From contig NZ_CBDCBD010000003.1 in assembly GCF_965214215.1 (NCBI RefSeq), positions 2,356,001 to 2,420,000 of the forward strand: a stretch of DNA of 64,000 bases. The letters are read 5' to 3'. Within the stretch, counting starts at the first letter, position 1, and each line of letters opens with the position of its first letter. Position numbers and translations under genes: made by a program. The DNA comes from Poriferisodalis sp965214215. GTDB taxonomy: Bacteria; Actinomycetota; Acidimicrobiia; Acidimicrobiales; Poriferisodalaceae. The notes under the pieces were generated by a model. That model made no database searches. It was not told where the DNA came from and saw nothing but the letters and a program-made list of their open reading frames with translations. This document shows positions 19,142 to 28,722 of the stretch, piece by piece.

Positions 19142-20398
19142 TTCGTCGGTCGGGGACGGGCCATGGCTGCTGTTCGGTGTGTGGGCTGGTGGCGGGGCTG
19201 TCGGTTCGGTTGGCGGTTGGTCTGTCGGCTGGGTTGGCGGTTGGTCTGTCGGCTGGGTTGGCGGTTGGAGGCCGTAGCGGCTGTTGTTGGTGTCCCATTG
19301 GGCGGTGAAGCCTTGTTGGTGGATCTTGACGTTGTGACAGTCGACGCAGACGGTGACGAGGTTGGCGTAGTCGGTGGGTCCGCCGTGTTGCCAGTGGTCG
19401 ATGTGGTGGTGCTGGCATCGCTCAGGAGCGATGCCGCATCCGACGCAGCCTTTGTCGCGCAGCGCCAGGGCGGCGCGTTGGAGGTCGGTGGCGGTGCGGC
19501 GGCTGCGTCCCATCCGCAGATCGCCGGTAGCGGCTTCGAATATCGCGGGCAGCACTTCGGCGTCGACAGCGATCTGGGCGATCTCGCCGATCGGGATCGG
19601 GGTGCCGTCGCCGAGACGGCCGCCGGTGAGCTGGTGGTTGACCGTGTCGTAGTCGGCGACGACGATCAGCGACGCGCCCGCGGGGCGTTTGGCGTCGGGA
19701 TCGCAGATGAGCTCGGTGACGGCGTCGGCCATCCGCTGGGTCGGTGTGCGCCGTGCTGCGGGGTCTTCGTTGCGGAACAGGCGCCGCTCAGTCGCCGCGA
19801 TCACGGTGCCCAGCCGGGCGCCCATAACGGGGTCGACGCAGAGGCTCAGCACGGTCATGGCGTCGCTGGCGCGGGTGAACAGCTTGGCGGCACGCGCGTC
19901 GCGCTGCCGTTCCAGCACCGATGTGCCGTCGTCGCGGTTCGTCTCGGCCACATGACGGGCGACGGTGCGACGGAACTCGTCATAGCCCTCACGCTCGGCG
20001 CGTTCGGCCAAGAATCGGTCGTCGATGGGGGCGTCGCCGGCGGCACGGGCGATCAGCTGCGCGTGACCGACCGGCACGGTGCCCGCGGTGAGGCCTTGGC
20101 GGGTCGCGTCGAGCTCGGCGAGCCGTACTGCGTCGCGGACTTCGCCGCGTGCCCGACGGCCCGAGACCGCCATGGCGTCAGCCGCGGCATGCGCAGCCGC
20201 CCCGTCGCCGCTGCGGCGAGCGATCTCGCCCAGCGTGTCCGCTTTCATCGCCGCCAGCCCGGACTCGGCCCGGGCGATCTCGCCCAGCCGAGCCTGCAAG
20301 CCCTGCCCGCACAGCCCGGCCACGTCCACCGCATCCACACGCACCCCGCCCGGAGCATCCGTGCGTGCCATCGCGCCGCCGTCGCCTTCGCTGCTCAT
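19133..20398 (-). CDS. 13E12-type DUF222/HNH endonuclease family protein
   Basis: The protein has about 421 residues if started at ATG 20398 (MSSEGDGGAMARTDAPGG). The DUF222 helical domain covers roughly residues 20-300 (GEIARAESGLAAMKADTLGE, SLIVVADYDTVNHQLTGGRL). The C-terminal HNH motif has paired Cys and His: CVGCGIAPERCQHHHIDHWQ, then NLVTVCVDCHNVKIHQ. The last 50 residues are a Pro/Thr repeat (QPPTQPTD) that varies in such genes. The frame remains open upstream through an array of duplicated 5' ends, so the start is ambiguous. Members of this multicopy actinobacterial family are selfish-element-like, and cleavage activity is presumed from the HNH. Confidence 0.88.
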   Translation of the reverse strand: MSSEGDGGAMARTDAPGGVRVDAVDVAGLCGQGLQARLGEIARAESGLAAMKADTLGEIARRSGDGAAAHAAADAMAVSGRRARGEVRDAVRLAELDATRQGLTAGTVPVGHAQLIARAAGDAPIDDRFLAERAEREGYDEFRRTVARHVAETNRDDGTSVLERQRDARAAKLFTRASDAMTVLSLCVDPVMGARLGTVIAATERRLFRNEDPAARRTPTQRMADAVTELICDPDAKRPAGASLIVVADYDTVNHQLTGGRLGDGTPIPIGEIAQIAVDAEVLPAIFEAATGDLRMGRSRRTATDLQRAALALRDKGCVGCGIAPERCQHHHIDHWQHGGPTDYANLVTVCVDCHNVKIHQQGFTAQWDTNNSRYGLQPPTQPTDQPPTQPTDQPPTEPTAPPPAHTPNSSHGPSPTDEPP

Positions 20399-21080
20399 GA
20401 GAACAACCGTATGTGGGGGGTGTGACACCGAAGGGCTTCCAGCAGCCTCACCGGGACTGTCGTCGTTCGCGGCCGGCGACCTGCCGTCGCCTTCGCTGTT
20501 CATGAGAACAACCGTATGTGACGGGTGTGACACCGTCGTCGGCGTCGCAGCGGCGTGCGTCGCCGCGGTGGCCGGGGCGATAGGGGTGCCGCCGACGCCA
20601 TCGCTGTCGCTGTCGCTGTTCATGAGAACAACCGTATGTGAGGGGTGTGACATCGAAGGGTTTCCAGCAGCCTCACCGGGACTGTCGTCGTTCGCGGCCG
20701 GCGACCTGCCGTCGCCTTCGCTGTTCATGGGAGGCACCGTGTGCAGGGGATGTGACAGGGCCGTTGGCGTCGCAGCGGCGTGCGTCGCCGCGGTGGCCGG
20801 GGCGATAGGGGTGCCGCCGACGCCATCGCTGTCGCTGTCGCTGTTCATGAGAACAACCGTATGTGAGGGGTGTGACATCGAAGGGTTTCCAGCAGCCTCA
20901 CCGGGACTGTCGTCTTCGCGGCCGGCGACCTGCCGTCGCCTTCGCTGTTCATGGAAGGCACCGTATGCCCGGGAAGTGACAGGGCCGTTGGCGTTGCAGC
21001 GGCGTGTGTCGCCGCGGTGGCCGGGGCGATTGGGGTGCTGCCGTCGCCGTCGCCGTTCATGAGAACAACCGTATGTGGGG
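20390..21080 (-). repeat. Alternating 105/120-bp tandem array of the HNH gene 5' end
   Basis: Seven minus-strand ATG codons in a conserved context (ATACGGTTGTTCTCATGAAC or variants) occur at 20398, 20503, 20623, 20728, 20848, 20952 and 21060. Spacings are 105, 120, 105, 120, 104 and 108 bp, a 225-bp higher-order unit. The first four are multiples of three, so each upstream copy stays in frame with the HNH gene. A one-base loss (GTCGTCGTTCG to GTCGTCTTCG near 20910) breaks the frame in the sixth unit. The array repeats both the leader and the first codons (MNSEGDG), so it multiplies possible translation starts. Confidence 0.8.
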
Positions 21081-21856
21081 GGTGTGACATCGAAGGGTTT
21101 CCAGCAGCCGCCTCACCCGGACTGTCGTCGTTCGCGGCCGGCGGTGCCTGACCCAACCAGCGAAGACAAGGGCAGGTCTCGTCACGGCTGATGAGCCGGT
21201 TGGCGTCCATGGCAGTCCCGGCCTCGCGGCCGAGGATCAGGTTTTCGGATGTGCGGCGAGCGAGGGTGTTTCGGTCTTGGTCGTGACCGATGGAGACGTT
21301 TGGCATGTGTTCTTGTGCATGGCGGCAGTCGAGCCGATTGGCCGCCGCTTCGCCCGCATCACACGGACCGAATCGGTTTTCCTCGGTGGAGTGTCTCAGG
21401 ATCTTCAAGAGTTCGTGGGACGCGATGCAGTGCTGTCGCAATGGTCCAGAAGCGCAGCCTCGGCGGGCCTCAAGCGGATCAAGGATCGCGAAATCGCGAG
21501 CTCGGGCACGGGCCGAAGGAATGACACCGTCCGCCACATTGTCGACGCGCTGATGGGCGAGCTCGGGCACGGGCCGAAGGAATGACACCTTCCGCCATAT
21601 TGTCGACGCGCTGATAGGCGCGCTCGGGCACGGGCCGAAAGCCGCCCACAGCGATCCAGGCCGGCTATCGGGTCTTCGCCGACCCGAAGCGTCGCGACTT
21701 CGCAGGTCTCGCTCACGACACCGCGTCGCTGGTGCGGCTATCGGGTCATCGCTGACCCGAAGCGTCGCGACTGGTATGCCCGGTTGCCTGAACGCCGCTG
21801 CGAGTGCGGGTCAGTCGTGGGCGGTGACGGCGATCTCGGGCGCAGCGCAGCTCAGC
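21081..21856. other. Intergenic region with two small tandem repeats
   Basis: I find no recognisable protein here. A 61-bp unit is repeated about 2.3 times from 21498, each copy starting with GAGCTCGGGCACGGGCCGAA or a close variant, the second copy at 21559 and a partial third at 21620. A second duplication of 37 bp (GGCTATCGGGTC...AAGCGTCGCGACT) lies at 21663-21699 and 21736-21772. An open frame on the plus strand (21277-21585) runs into the first repeat and has no family likeness. Confidence 0.5.
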
Positions 21857-22660
21857 TCAGTCGAGGAAGCTGGGGTCGCGCTCGAGGACCTTGTCGTAGA
21901 TCGGCTGGTAGCTGAACCAGCCGGCCAGCGGGCTGCCGGTCTGCGTCGCCGTGAGCTTGGCGGACTCGTGGCGGATCGGGATCGGCGTGCCGGCCGCTTC
22001 GGCCAGCAGCTGGCTCTGGCAGGTGCGTTCCATGGTGATGAACCACCATGCGGCCTCATCGACGGTCTGGCCGACGGTGAGCAGCCCGTGGTTCTGCAGG
22101 ATCACGGCCTTGCAGCTGCCGAGCGCCTGGCCGATGCGCTTGCCCTCTGAGGTGTCGAGCACCACGCCGGTGAAGTCGTCAAAGAGAGCATGATCCTCGT
22201 AGAACGCGCACGCGTCCTGCGTGAGCGGGTCGAGCAGGCGGCCCAGGCTCGACCACGTCTTGCCGTACAGCGAGTGGGTGTGCGCCGCGGCGATCACGTC
22301 GGGGCGGGCCTTGTGCACCTCGCTGTGAATGGCGAAGGCAGCCTGGTTCAACGGGTAGCGACCCTCCACGATGTTGCCGTCGTGGTCCACCAGCAGCAGG
22401 TCCGACACCTTGATCTGGCCGAATCCGACGCCGAACGGATTTACCCAGAAGTGATCGGTCCATTCAGGGTCGCGAGCAGTGACATGTCCGGCCACGCCTT
22501 CCTCGAAGCCGAACATCGAGAACGCTCGGTACACCGATGCCAGTCGTTCCTTGCGGTGCTGGCGCTCGGCCTCGATCGTGTCGAACGTCGGGGCCTCCGG
22601 GATCGGGATCTCGGTGAACGGGTCTGCGGTGGTGTCGGTAGTCGTCGTCACGGGCACCAT
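21857..22660 (-). CDS. Class II aldolase/adducin family protein
   Basis: The protein has 267 residues from ATG 22660. The class II aldolase fold is clear: YRAFSMFGFEEGVAGHVTAR, DHFWVNPFGVGFGQIKVSDL, then the zinc-binding AHTHSLYGKTW and the third His in VILQNHGLLTVGQTVDEAAW. The usual role is aldol cleavage or epimerisation of sugar phosphates or related hydroxy-acids with a divalent metal. The proline/threonine-rich N-terminal 25 residues are unlike the domain, so a shorter start is possible. It is divergent from the CoA-transferase gene, with about 76 bp between starts that must hold both promoters. Confidence 0.9.
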   Translation of the reverse strand: MVPVTTTTDTTADPFTEIPIPEAPTFDTIEAERQHRKERLASVYRAFSMFGFEEGVAGHVTARDPEWTDHFWVNPFGVGFGQIKVSDLLLVDHDGNIVEGRYPLNQAAFAIHSEVHKARPDVIAAAHTHSLYGKTWSSLGRLLDPLTQDACAFYEDHALFDDFTGVVLDTSEGKRIGQALGSCKAVILQNHGLLTVGQTVDEAAWWFITMERTCQSQLLAEAAGTPIPIRHESAKLTATQTGSPLAGWFSYQPIYDKVLERDPSFLD

Positions 22661-22736
22661 CGTACGACGCAGGGGTCACGGCGACAGAGAACGCAGCGCC
22701 GGGACGTTGAGGAATCGTCCCTCTACAGTCATCGCG

Positions 22737-24983
22737 GTGAGCAGCACTGATGGTGCCCCTCCCAGCAGTGACGCACCGGTGAGGTGTCTCGACGGGGTGC
22801 GGGTGGTCGAGTTGACGACCGGCATCGCCGGCCCGTACGCGGCACGGTTCCTCGCAGACCAAGGCGCCGCTGTGGTGAAGGTCGAGCCGCCCAGCGGCGA
22901 TCCTTACCGCAGCGACCCAGGCTTCCAGGCCGTGAGCCGCAACAAGCGCTCTGTGGTGCTCGACGGCGTCGAGTGGGAGCGGGCACCACTGCCGGTCGGC
23001 ATCACCGGCCCGCCGGCGTCACTGCCCGGCGTCCTGCGCCCGGCCGCAGCCACGCTCGACACTCCGACGCTCAGCCAGCTATTGGTCGGCGCCGACGTCG
23101 TGCTGGTCCCCGACCGGTCGACGGCGTCGGCCGCGCGGGTCATTGCCCCAGGCGCCGTCGTCATCTCATGCCCGACATGGGGAGACGAAGGCCCTTACGC
23201 AACCCGTGCGGGCACACCGTCGCAGATTGCGGCGGTCACCGGCATCGGCTGGAACCAGATCAGCTACTCCGAGGGTCCTGTCGAGCTGGTGGTGCCGCTC
23301 GCCTCCTACGGGGCCGGGATGCTGGGGGCAATGGCCGCCGCAGCAGGCCTGTACGCCCGCCGAGCGCACGGCGCAGCACCCACCTACACCGTCTCGGAAG
23401 TATCCGGATCGGGTGCCATGCAGATCGGCGACTTCGAGGTGCCCGAGATGGCCGGGCTGGACCGTGACGGCTCGTGTCCGCTCGGCTCAGCTGGCCGGCT
23501 GCCGGTGTACCGGCTGTTCCGAGCCGCCGACGACCGCTGGATGTTCGTCGCCTGCGGTACGTATCCGTTCTATGTGGCGATGCTGCGTGCCATCGGCCGG
23601 GAGGATCTGCTCGAAGATGAGCGCTTTCCCAACCCGCCGTGGGGACTGCTCGAACTCGAGCCGTTGGCGGAGATCACGCCAATCCTGGAAGAGGCCTTCG
23701 CTGCCCGCCCGCTTGAGGACTGGCTGGAGATCTTCAGTGCCCACGATGTGCCATGCCAGCCGACCCAGACGCGCGAGGAGTTCATCGCCTCACCGCTCGC
23801 AGCCGCCAACGGGCTCGTGACCACTGTGGAGCACCCCGAACTCGGGACCGTGCGCACACCGCCGCAGCCGATGTGGATCGACGGCTGCGACGAGGTCGAG
23901 CTGCGCCCGGCGCCACGGTTGGGGGAGCACACCCGAGACGTTCAAGCTGAGATCGACGAGGGCGCGTGGCCCGCACAGAAGGCGCCTACTTCGGCCCCAG
24001 GCGGCGAGGCGCCGCTGCGAGGAGTGAACGCAGTCGACCTCAGTTCGTTCATCGCCGGCCCGGTCATCACACGGCACCTGGCGATGCTCGGTGCCGAGGT
24101 CACCAAGATCGAGCAGCCCGGCGGCGACCCATTCCGTGTGCTCGGCCCGTACTTCAACGGCTGGAACCAATCCAAGCGCTCGATCTGTCTCAACCTCAAA
24201 GACACCGCCGACCACGCGGTCATGGCGCAGATCGTCGCCGACGCCGACCTCATCGTGGAGAACTTCCGACCTGGGGTGGCCGCACGTCTCGGCGTCTCCG
24301 ATGACGACTTACGCCGCATCCGTGCTGATGCGGTGCTGGTGAAGAGTCCCGGCTACGGACGCGACCCCTCGATGGCAGATGTGCCGGCTTTTGATCCGCT
24401 GCTGCAGGCCCTCGGCGGGATCATGGCTGCGCAGGGGGGCGATGACGAACCGGTGTTCCTGACCGTGCCAGTGCATGACGCCGCCACTCCGATGATCGCT
24501 GCGTTCGGCGTACTGTGCTCGCTGTACCGGCGGCTCGGCGACGGTGAGGGCCGCACCGTGCGCACCTCGCTCACCCAGACCGTCATGGCGGCCCAAGCAG
24601 CCGAGTTCGTGCACTACGACGGACGGCCCGAGCCCGAGACAGGCGGGATGGACTACCGGGGCGCCGACCCGGATCGCACCTACCTCGAGGTGCCCGATGC
24701 CGACGGTCCCGAGTGGGTCTGGCACCAGACGACGCCCCAGGGCACCAGCGATCTGCCGGTCGAGCGGCGAGGCTTCGTCGGCTCCGAGGTCGCAACCGCC
24801 AACGGCCACGTCGTCGAGTTCGACGAAACCGAATGGGGCCCGATGACCCAACTCGGCCCGCTGATCGGCGGTGTCGGCCTGACGATGCGGCGCGCTCCGT
24901 TCCTCGACGAGCACCGCTCGCAGATCCAGGCCGAGCTCGAAGCTCGCCAGGACACTGGCGCACAGCCTGCAGCTGCCGATTGA
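22737..24983 (+). CDS. Double-domain family III (CaiB/BaiF) CoA-transferase
   Basis: The protein has 748 residues from GTG 22737; the frame is open upstream but that part overlaps the divergent gene and its promoter. Two family III domains lie in tandem. Domain 1 opens with VRVVELTTGIAGPYAARFLA and AAVVKVEPPSGDPYRSDPG. Domain 2 starts near residue 425 with GVNAVDLSSFIAGPVITRHL and EVTKIEQPGGDPFRVLGPYF. Domain 2 keeps DLIVENFRPGVAARLGV and VPVHDAATPMIAAFGVLCSL, where the catalytic Asp is expected. Domain 1 has lost the ENFRPG element, so one active site may be degenerate. It moves CoA between carboxylic acids. Confidence 0.9.
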   Translation: MSSTDGAPPSSDAPVRCLDGVRVVELTTGIAGPYAARFLADQGAAVVKVEPPSGDPYRSDPGFQAVSRNKRSVVLDGVEWERAPLPVGITGPPASLPGVLRPAAATLDTPTLSQLLVGADVVLVPDRSTASAARVIAPGAVVISCPTWGDEGPYATRAGTPSQIAAVTGIGWNQISYSEGPVELVVPLASYGAGMLGAMAAAAGLYARRAHGAAPTYTVSEVSGSGAMQIGDFEVPEMAGLDRDGSCPLGSAGRLPVYRLFRAADDRWMFVACGTYPFYVAMLRAIGREDLLEDERFPNPPWGLLELEPLAEITPILEEAFAARPLEDWLEIFSAHDVPCQPTQTREEFIASPLAAANGLVTTVEHPELGTVRTPPQPMWIDGCDEVELRPAPRLGEHTRDVQAEIDEGAWPAQKAPTSAPGGEAPLRGVNAVDLSSFIAGPVITRHLAMLGAEVTKIEQPGGDPFRVLGPYFNGWNQSKRSICLNLKDTADHAVMAQIVADADLIVENFRPGVAARLGVSDDDLRRIRADAVLVKSPGYGRDPSMADVPAFDPLLQALGGIMAAQGGDDEPVFLTVPVHDAATPMIAAFGVLCSLYRRLGDGEGRTVRTSLTQTVMAAQAAEFVHYDGRPEPETGGMDYRGADPDRTYLEVPDADGPEWVWHQTTPQGTSDLPVERRGFVGSEVATANGHVVEFDETEWGPMTQLGPLIGGVGLTMRRAPFLDEHRSQIQAELEARQDTGAQPAAAD

Positions 24984-25034
24984 GACCATCGATTCCGGCT
25001 CGTATCGCGCAAACAACGTCACTACGGTGAACCC

Positions 25035-27395
25035 ATGGCCGCCGCCCGACTTGAGTCTGAGGATGTGCCGATGCTGCGGGGCGCGGCAACCTTCACCGCC
25101 GACTTGCCGCTGCCGCACGGGTGCCTGCACGCAGCGTTCGTGCGTTCGACGGCGGCCCACGGCGAGCTTCGCAGCGTCGATCTGCGCGAGGCCGAACAGG
25201 CGCCGGGCGTGGTCGCAGCCTTCGAGGCGGCGGGGCTGGGGCTGGCGCCGTTCGAGTACTACCGGGCCACGACGACGGGCGGCAAGATGGCTCGATCGCT
25301 GCTGGCGCAGGGACGGGTCCGCTTCGTCGGCGAGCCGGTCGCAGTGGTCCTGGCAGAATCGCCGGCCAGCGCCCTTGACGCCGCAGAACTCGTCGTCGTC
25401 GAAATCGACGAGCTGCCAGCGGTGATCGACGTCGAGCTGGCTGCGGCCGACGACGTGCTGCTCTACCCCGATGCAGGCACCAATGTGGTGCGCCCGCTGG
25501 ACCCGCCCGACAGCGGGGGGTTCCTGTCAGCTCCCACTGAGCTTGACGATCCTGCGGCGCGGCCGGCCGAGCCCGGCGAGGATCCCTGTGCGGGAGCGCA
25601 CTGTGTTGTCGAGTTGGTCTGCGAGAACGACCGGATCACCTCGGTGCCGATCGAGCCGTGCGCCATCGTGGCCAACCCGTTCGATGCCATCCGCGGCACG
25701 CCGCTGGCCGCCGGCGCATCACCCGACTGCGAGCTCGACATCTGGAGTACCGGCCAGGGTGTGCACAGCGCGCCGTACTTGTACCGCCGTTTGCTGGGCA
25801 TTCCCGTCACCGCCGTGCGGGTGCGCGAGCCCCACGTAGGCGGCGGTTTCGGCGGACGCGGCGACCCCATGCCGGAGTTCTTCGTGGTGGCACGCGCCGC
25901 CCATCTGCTGGGCCACCCGGTGCGCTGGGTGCAGAGCCGCCAAGAGCAGTTCATCTCGATGCCCTACGGGCGGGGCCAGCGCCACCGCATCCGCATGGGC
26001 TTCGACCCACTCGGCCGCATCGTCGGGATCGACGTGGTGATGTGGTGCGACGCGGGCGCCTATCCCCACATGGCGCCGATGCTGACCGCGGCCAGCTACC
26101 GACAGAGCACCGGTCTGTACCGGGTGCCGCGGCTGCGCTACCGCATCGGGTCAGCGGTCACCAACGCGCCGCCCACTGGGGCCTACCGAGGTGCTGGGCA
26201 GCCCGAGGTGAACGCCGCGCTTGAACGGGCCATCGACGCCGGCGCCCGCAAGCTCGGCCTCGACCCTGCCGAGGTTCGCCGCCGGAACCTGCTTCGCGCA
26301 GATGAGCTGCCGCACGATACGGGCACCGGCATCACGCTCGACAGCGGCGACCCGCACCGGGCACATGAGGCTGCCCAAGACCTCATCGACGCGAAGCGCT
26401 GGCGTTCGCTCGCTGCGGAACGCCGCGCCGAAGGCGACCGAACCAGTCTGATCGGCGTCGGATACGGCTGTTACAGCCAGACATCGGGCAGCGGAGACGA
26501 TCCCGACTATGCCTCGCTGGAGCTGGGTGCCGACGGCAGCGTGCTGGTGACCTGCGGCAGCCACGGACATGGCCAGGGCCACCACAGCCTGTGGGCGCAG
26601 ATCACGAGTGCCAGGGTTGGCATCGCCGCCGATGCGGTGAGGGTCAACGATGCTGATTCGGCCACGTCCACCTCGGGCGGCGTCACCGGCGGTTCACGGA
26701 CATCGTTTGTGCTGGGCAGCCAGATCGCCGCAGCTGCGACCGAGTTGCGCGCCCGAATCTGCGAGGTCGCAGCCGATTTGCTCGAGGCCAGCGCTGACGA
26801 CATCGAGGTCACACCCGACGGGGCGCATGTGGCCGGCGTGCCGTCGCGGCTGGCCAGTTGGACCGAAATCGCGACGGCCGCACCCGATGGCATCAGCGCG
26901 ACGGTCGTCGAGCGTCGAAGCGGACCGACCCATCCCTACGGCGCCCACGCTGCTGCCGTGGAGGTCGACGCGGAGACCGGAGGCGTCCGGCTGCTCGCGT
27001 TTGCAGCGGTCGACGACTGCGGGCGGATGCTGCACGAAGCCTCGGTCGAGGGCCAGCAGCACGGGGGCGCCGTCGCGGGCATCTCCCAGGCGTTGATGGA
27101 ACGCGCCCAATGGGACGCCGACGGCACCCCGCGCACGACGACGCTGGTGGACTACCTGATCCCCGCAGCCCCGGAGGTGCCTGCGATCGAGACGGCTCGG
27201 CTCGGCACGCCCACCGACCGCAACGAGCTGGGCGCCCGCGGCATCGGTGAGAACGGTGCCATTGCTGCCCCGCCCGCTGTGCAGAACGCCGTCATCGATG
27301 CGGTCGCACACCTGGGCGTGACCCACATCGACATCCCGGTGACGCCCCAGCGTGTCTGGGAAGCAGTCCGCGCCGCCCGCGTGCTGAATACTTGA
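25035..27395 (+). CDS. Xanthine dehydrogenase family molybdopterin-binding subunit (CoxL/XdhA-like)
   Basis: The protein has 786 residues from ATG 25035. The N-terminal 'hammerhead' domain covers about residues 10-130 (MLRGAATFTADLPLPHGCLH, RFVGEPVAVVLAESPASALD). The Moco-binding part has VREPHVGGGFGGRGDPMPEF, PPTGAYRGAGQPEVNAALER, CGSHGHGQGHHSLWAQI, and a final GARGIGENGAIAAPPAVQNA with the expected catalytic Glu. It would hydroxylate an aldehyde or heterocycle using a molybdenum cofactor. The iron-sulphur and FAD subunits that normally accompany it are absent on both sides, so they must be elsewhere or the electron acceptor differs. Confidence 0.93.
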   Translation: MAAARLESEDVPMLRGAATFTADLPLPHGCLHAAFVRSTAAHGELRSVDLREAEQAPGVVAAFEAAGLGLAPFEYYRATTTGGKMARSLLAQGRVRFVGEPVAVVLAESPASALDAAELVVVEIDELPAVIDVELAAADDVLLYPDAGTNVVRPLDPPDSGGFLSAPTELDDPAARPAEPGEDPCAGAHCVVELVCENDRITSVPIEPCAIVANPFDAIRGTPLAAGASPDCELDIWSTGQGVHSAPYLYRRLLGIPVTAVRVREPHVGGGFGGRGDPMPEFFVVARAAHLLGHPVRWVQSRQEQFISMPYGRGQRHRIRMGFDPLGRIVGIDVVMWCDAGAYPHMAPMLTAASYRQSTGLYRVPRLRYRIGSAVTNAPPTGAYRGAGQPEVNAALERAIDAGARKLGLDPAEVRRRNLLRADELPHDTGTGITLDSGDPHRAHEAAQDLIDAKRWRSLAAERRAEGDRTSLIGVGYGCYSQTSGSGDDPDYASLELGADGSVLVTCGSHGHGQGHHSLWAQITSARVGIAADAVRVNDADSATSTSGGVTGGSRTSFVLGSQIAAAATELRARICEVAADLLEASADDIEVTPDGAHVAGVPSRLASWTEIATAAPDGISATVVERRSGPTHPYGAHAAAVEVDAETGGVRLLAFAAVDDCGRMLHEASVEGQQHGGAVAGISQALMERAQWDADGTPRTTTLVDYLIPAAPEVPAIETARLGTPTDRNELGARGIGENGAIAAPPAVQNAVIDAVAHLGVTHIDIPVTPQRVWEAVRAARVLNT

Positions 27396-27423
27396 GTTCT
27401 CGCACACGCCCTTGGAGGCACCC

Positions 27424-28719
27424 ATGGTCGAGCCGGACTTCTTGCACTTCGACACGCTGGCGCTGCACGCCGGCCAGCGGCCCGACCCGACCACCGGCGC
27501 CCGGGCCGTGCCGATCTACCAGACGACGTCGTTCAGCTTCACCGACACCGAACAGGCAGCCAGCCTGTTCAACCTCGAGATCCCCGGCCACATCTACAGC
27601 CGCATCTCCAACCCGACAGTGGCCGTGCTCGAAGAGCGCATCGCCGCGCTCGAGGGCGGGGTCGGCGCAGTCTGCACGGCCAGCGGCATGGCGGCATTCC
27701 ACCTGGCGTGCGCCACGATCGCCTCCGCCGGCGACCACATCGTCGCCAGCCGCAACATCTATGGCGGCACCCACAACATCTTGAGCCTCACGTTGCCTCG
27801 TTTCGGCATCACCACGACGTTCGTCGATCCCCGTGATCTCGACGCGTGGCGCAATGCCATCCGGCCCAACACCAAGGTGCTCTTCGCCGAGACGCTGGGC
27901 AACCCGAATATCGAGGTGCTCGACGTGCCGGCTGTAGCGGCCGTCGCCCACGAGGCCGACCTGCCATTGATGCTCGACGCAACATTCACCACCCCGCACC
28001 TGATGCGGCCCATCGAACTCGGGGCGGACATCGTGATGCACAGCGCCACGAAGTTCATGGGCGGTCACGGTGTCGCGATCGGAGGCGTCGTGGTCGACGG
28101 CGGGCGCTTCGACTGGGCCGCTTCAGGCAAGTTCCCCACCCTCAGCGAGCCCTACGCGGGGTACCACGGCATCGCCTTCACCGATGAGTACGGGCCCCAG
28201 GCACTGTCGATGCGAGCCCGAGCAGAGGGCTTGCGCGATTTCGGCGCCGCAATGAGCCCCGCCACGGCCTTCTACCTCCTGCAGGGACTGGAAACGCTGC
28301 CCCTGCGGATGGATCGCCACGTCGCCAACACCGAAGCGGTGATCGAATTCCTCACCAGCCACGACGCGGTGAGCTGGGTCAGCCACCCCTCCGTGCCCAC
28401 GCACCCCGACCACGAGTTGGCCAAGCGCCTGCTGCCCAAGGGCGCCGGGGCGATCTTGAGCTTCGGCGTCGAAGGCGGCCGCGAAGCCGGGCGGCGGTTC
28501 ATCGAGGGAGTGCGTCTGGCGTCGCACCTCGCGAACGTCGGCGATGCCAAGACGTTGGTGATCCACCCCGCCAGCACGACCCACCAGCAGATGAGCGCTG
28601 AAGACCTGGCCGTTGCCGGCGTCGGTGAGGACCTGGTGCGGCTGTCGGTCGGCCTCGAGCACCCGGGCGACATCATCTCGGACCTGTCCCGCGCCCTGCG
28701 GGCTTCCCAGAAGGGCTGA
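27424..28719 (+). CDS. metY: O-acetylhomoserine aminocarboxypropyltransferase (MetY)
   Basis: The protein has 431 residues from ATG 27424, which has a textbook GGAGG five bases upstream. It shows all Cys/Met-metabolism PLP-enzyme features: DTLALHAGQRPDPTTGARAV, PIYQTTSFSFTDTEQAA, YSRISNPTVAVLEERIAALE, then the PLP lysine in MHSATKFMGGHGVAIGG, and RLSVGLEHPGDIISDL near the end. The length matches MetY rather than the shorter cystathionine enzymes. It makes homocysteine from O-acetylhomoserine and sulphide. It starts 28 bp after the molybdopterin subunit, and its stop is 3 bp before the next gene, so the three genes are likely co-transcribed. Confidence 0.92.
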   Translation: MVEPDFLHFDTLALHAGQRPDPTTGARAVPIYQTTSFSFTDTEQAASLFNLEIPGHIYSRISNPTVAVLEERIAALEGGVGAVCTASGMAAFHLACATIASAGDHIVASRNIYGGTHNILSLTLPRFGITTTFVDPRDLDAWRNAIRPNTKVLFAETLGNPNIEVLDVPAVAAVAHEADLPLMLDATFTTPHLMRPIELGADIVMHSATKFMGGHGVAIGGVVVDGGRFDWAASGKFPTLSEPYAGYHGIAFTDEYGPQALSMRARAEGLRDFGAAMSPATAFYLLQGLETLPLRMDRHVANTEAVIEFLTSHDAVSWVSHPSVPTHPDHELAKRLLPKGAGAILSFGVEGGREAGRRFIEGVRLASHLANVGDAKTLVIHPASTTHQQMSAEDLAVAGVGEDLVRLSVGLEHPGDIISDLSRALRASQKG

Positions 28720-28722
28720 TCC

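Noticed and set aside
18810..19418. Minus-strand frame with GLGRIDEQHQ-type repeats
   Set aside because: Half of it is out of frame with the HNH gene it overlaps, and the rest is explained by DNA tandem repeats.
21277..21585. Possible plus-strand gene (about 100 codons)
   Set aside because: No recognisable domain, runs into a tandem repeat and lacks a clear ribosome-binding site.
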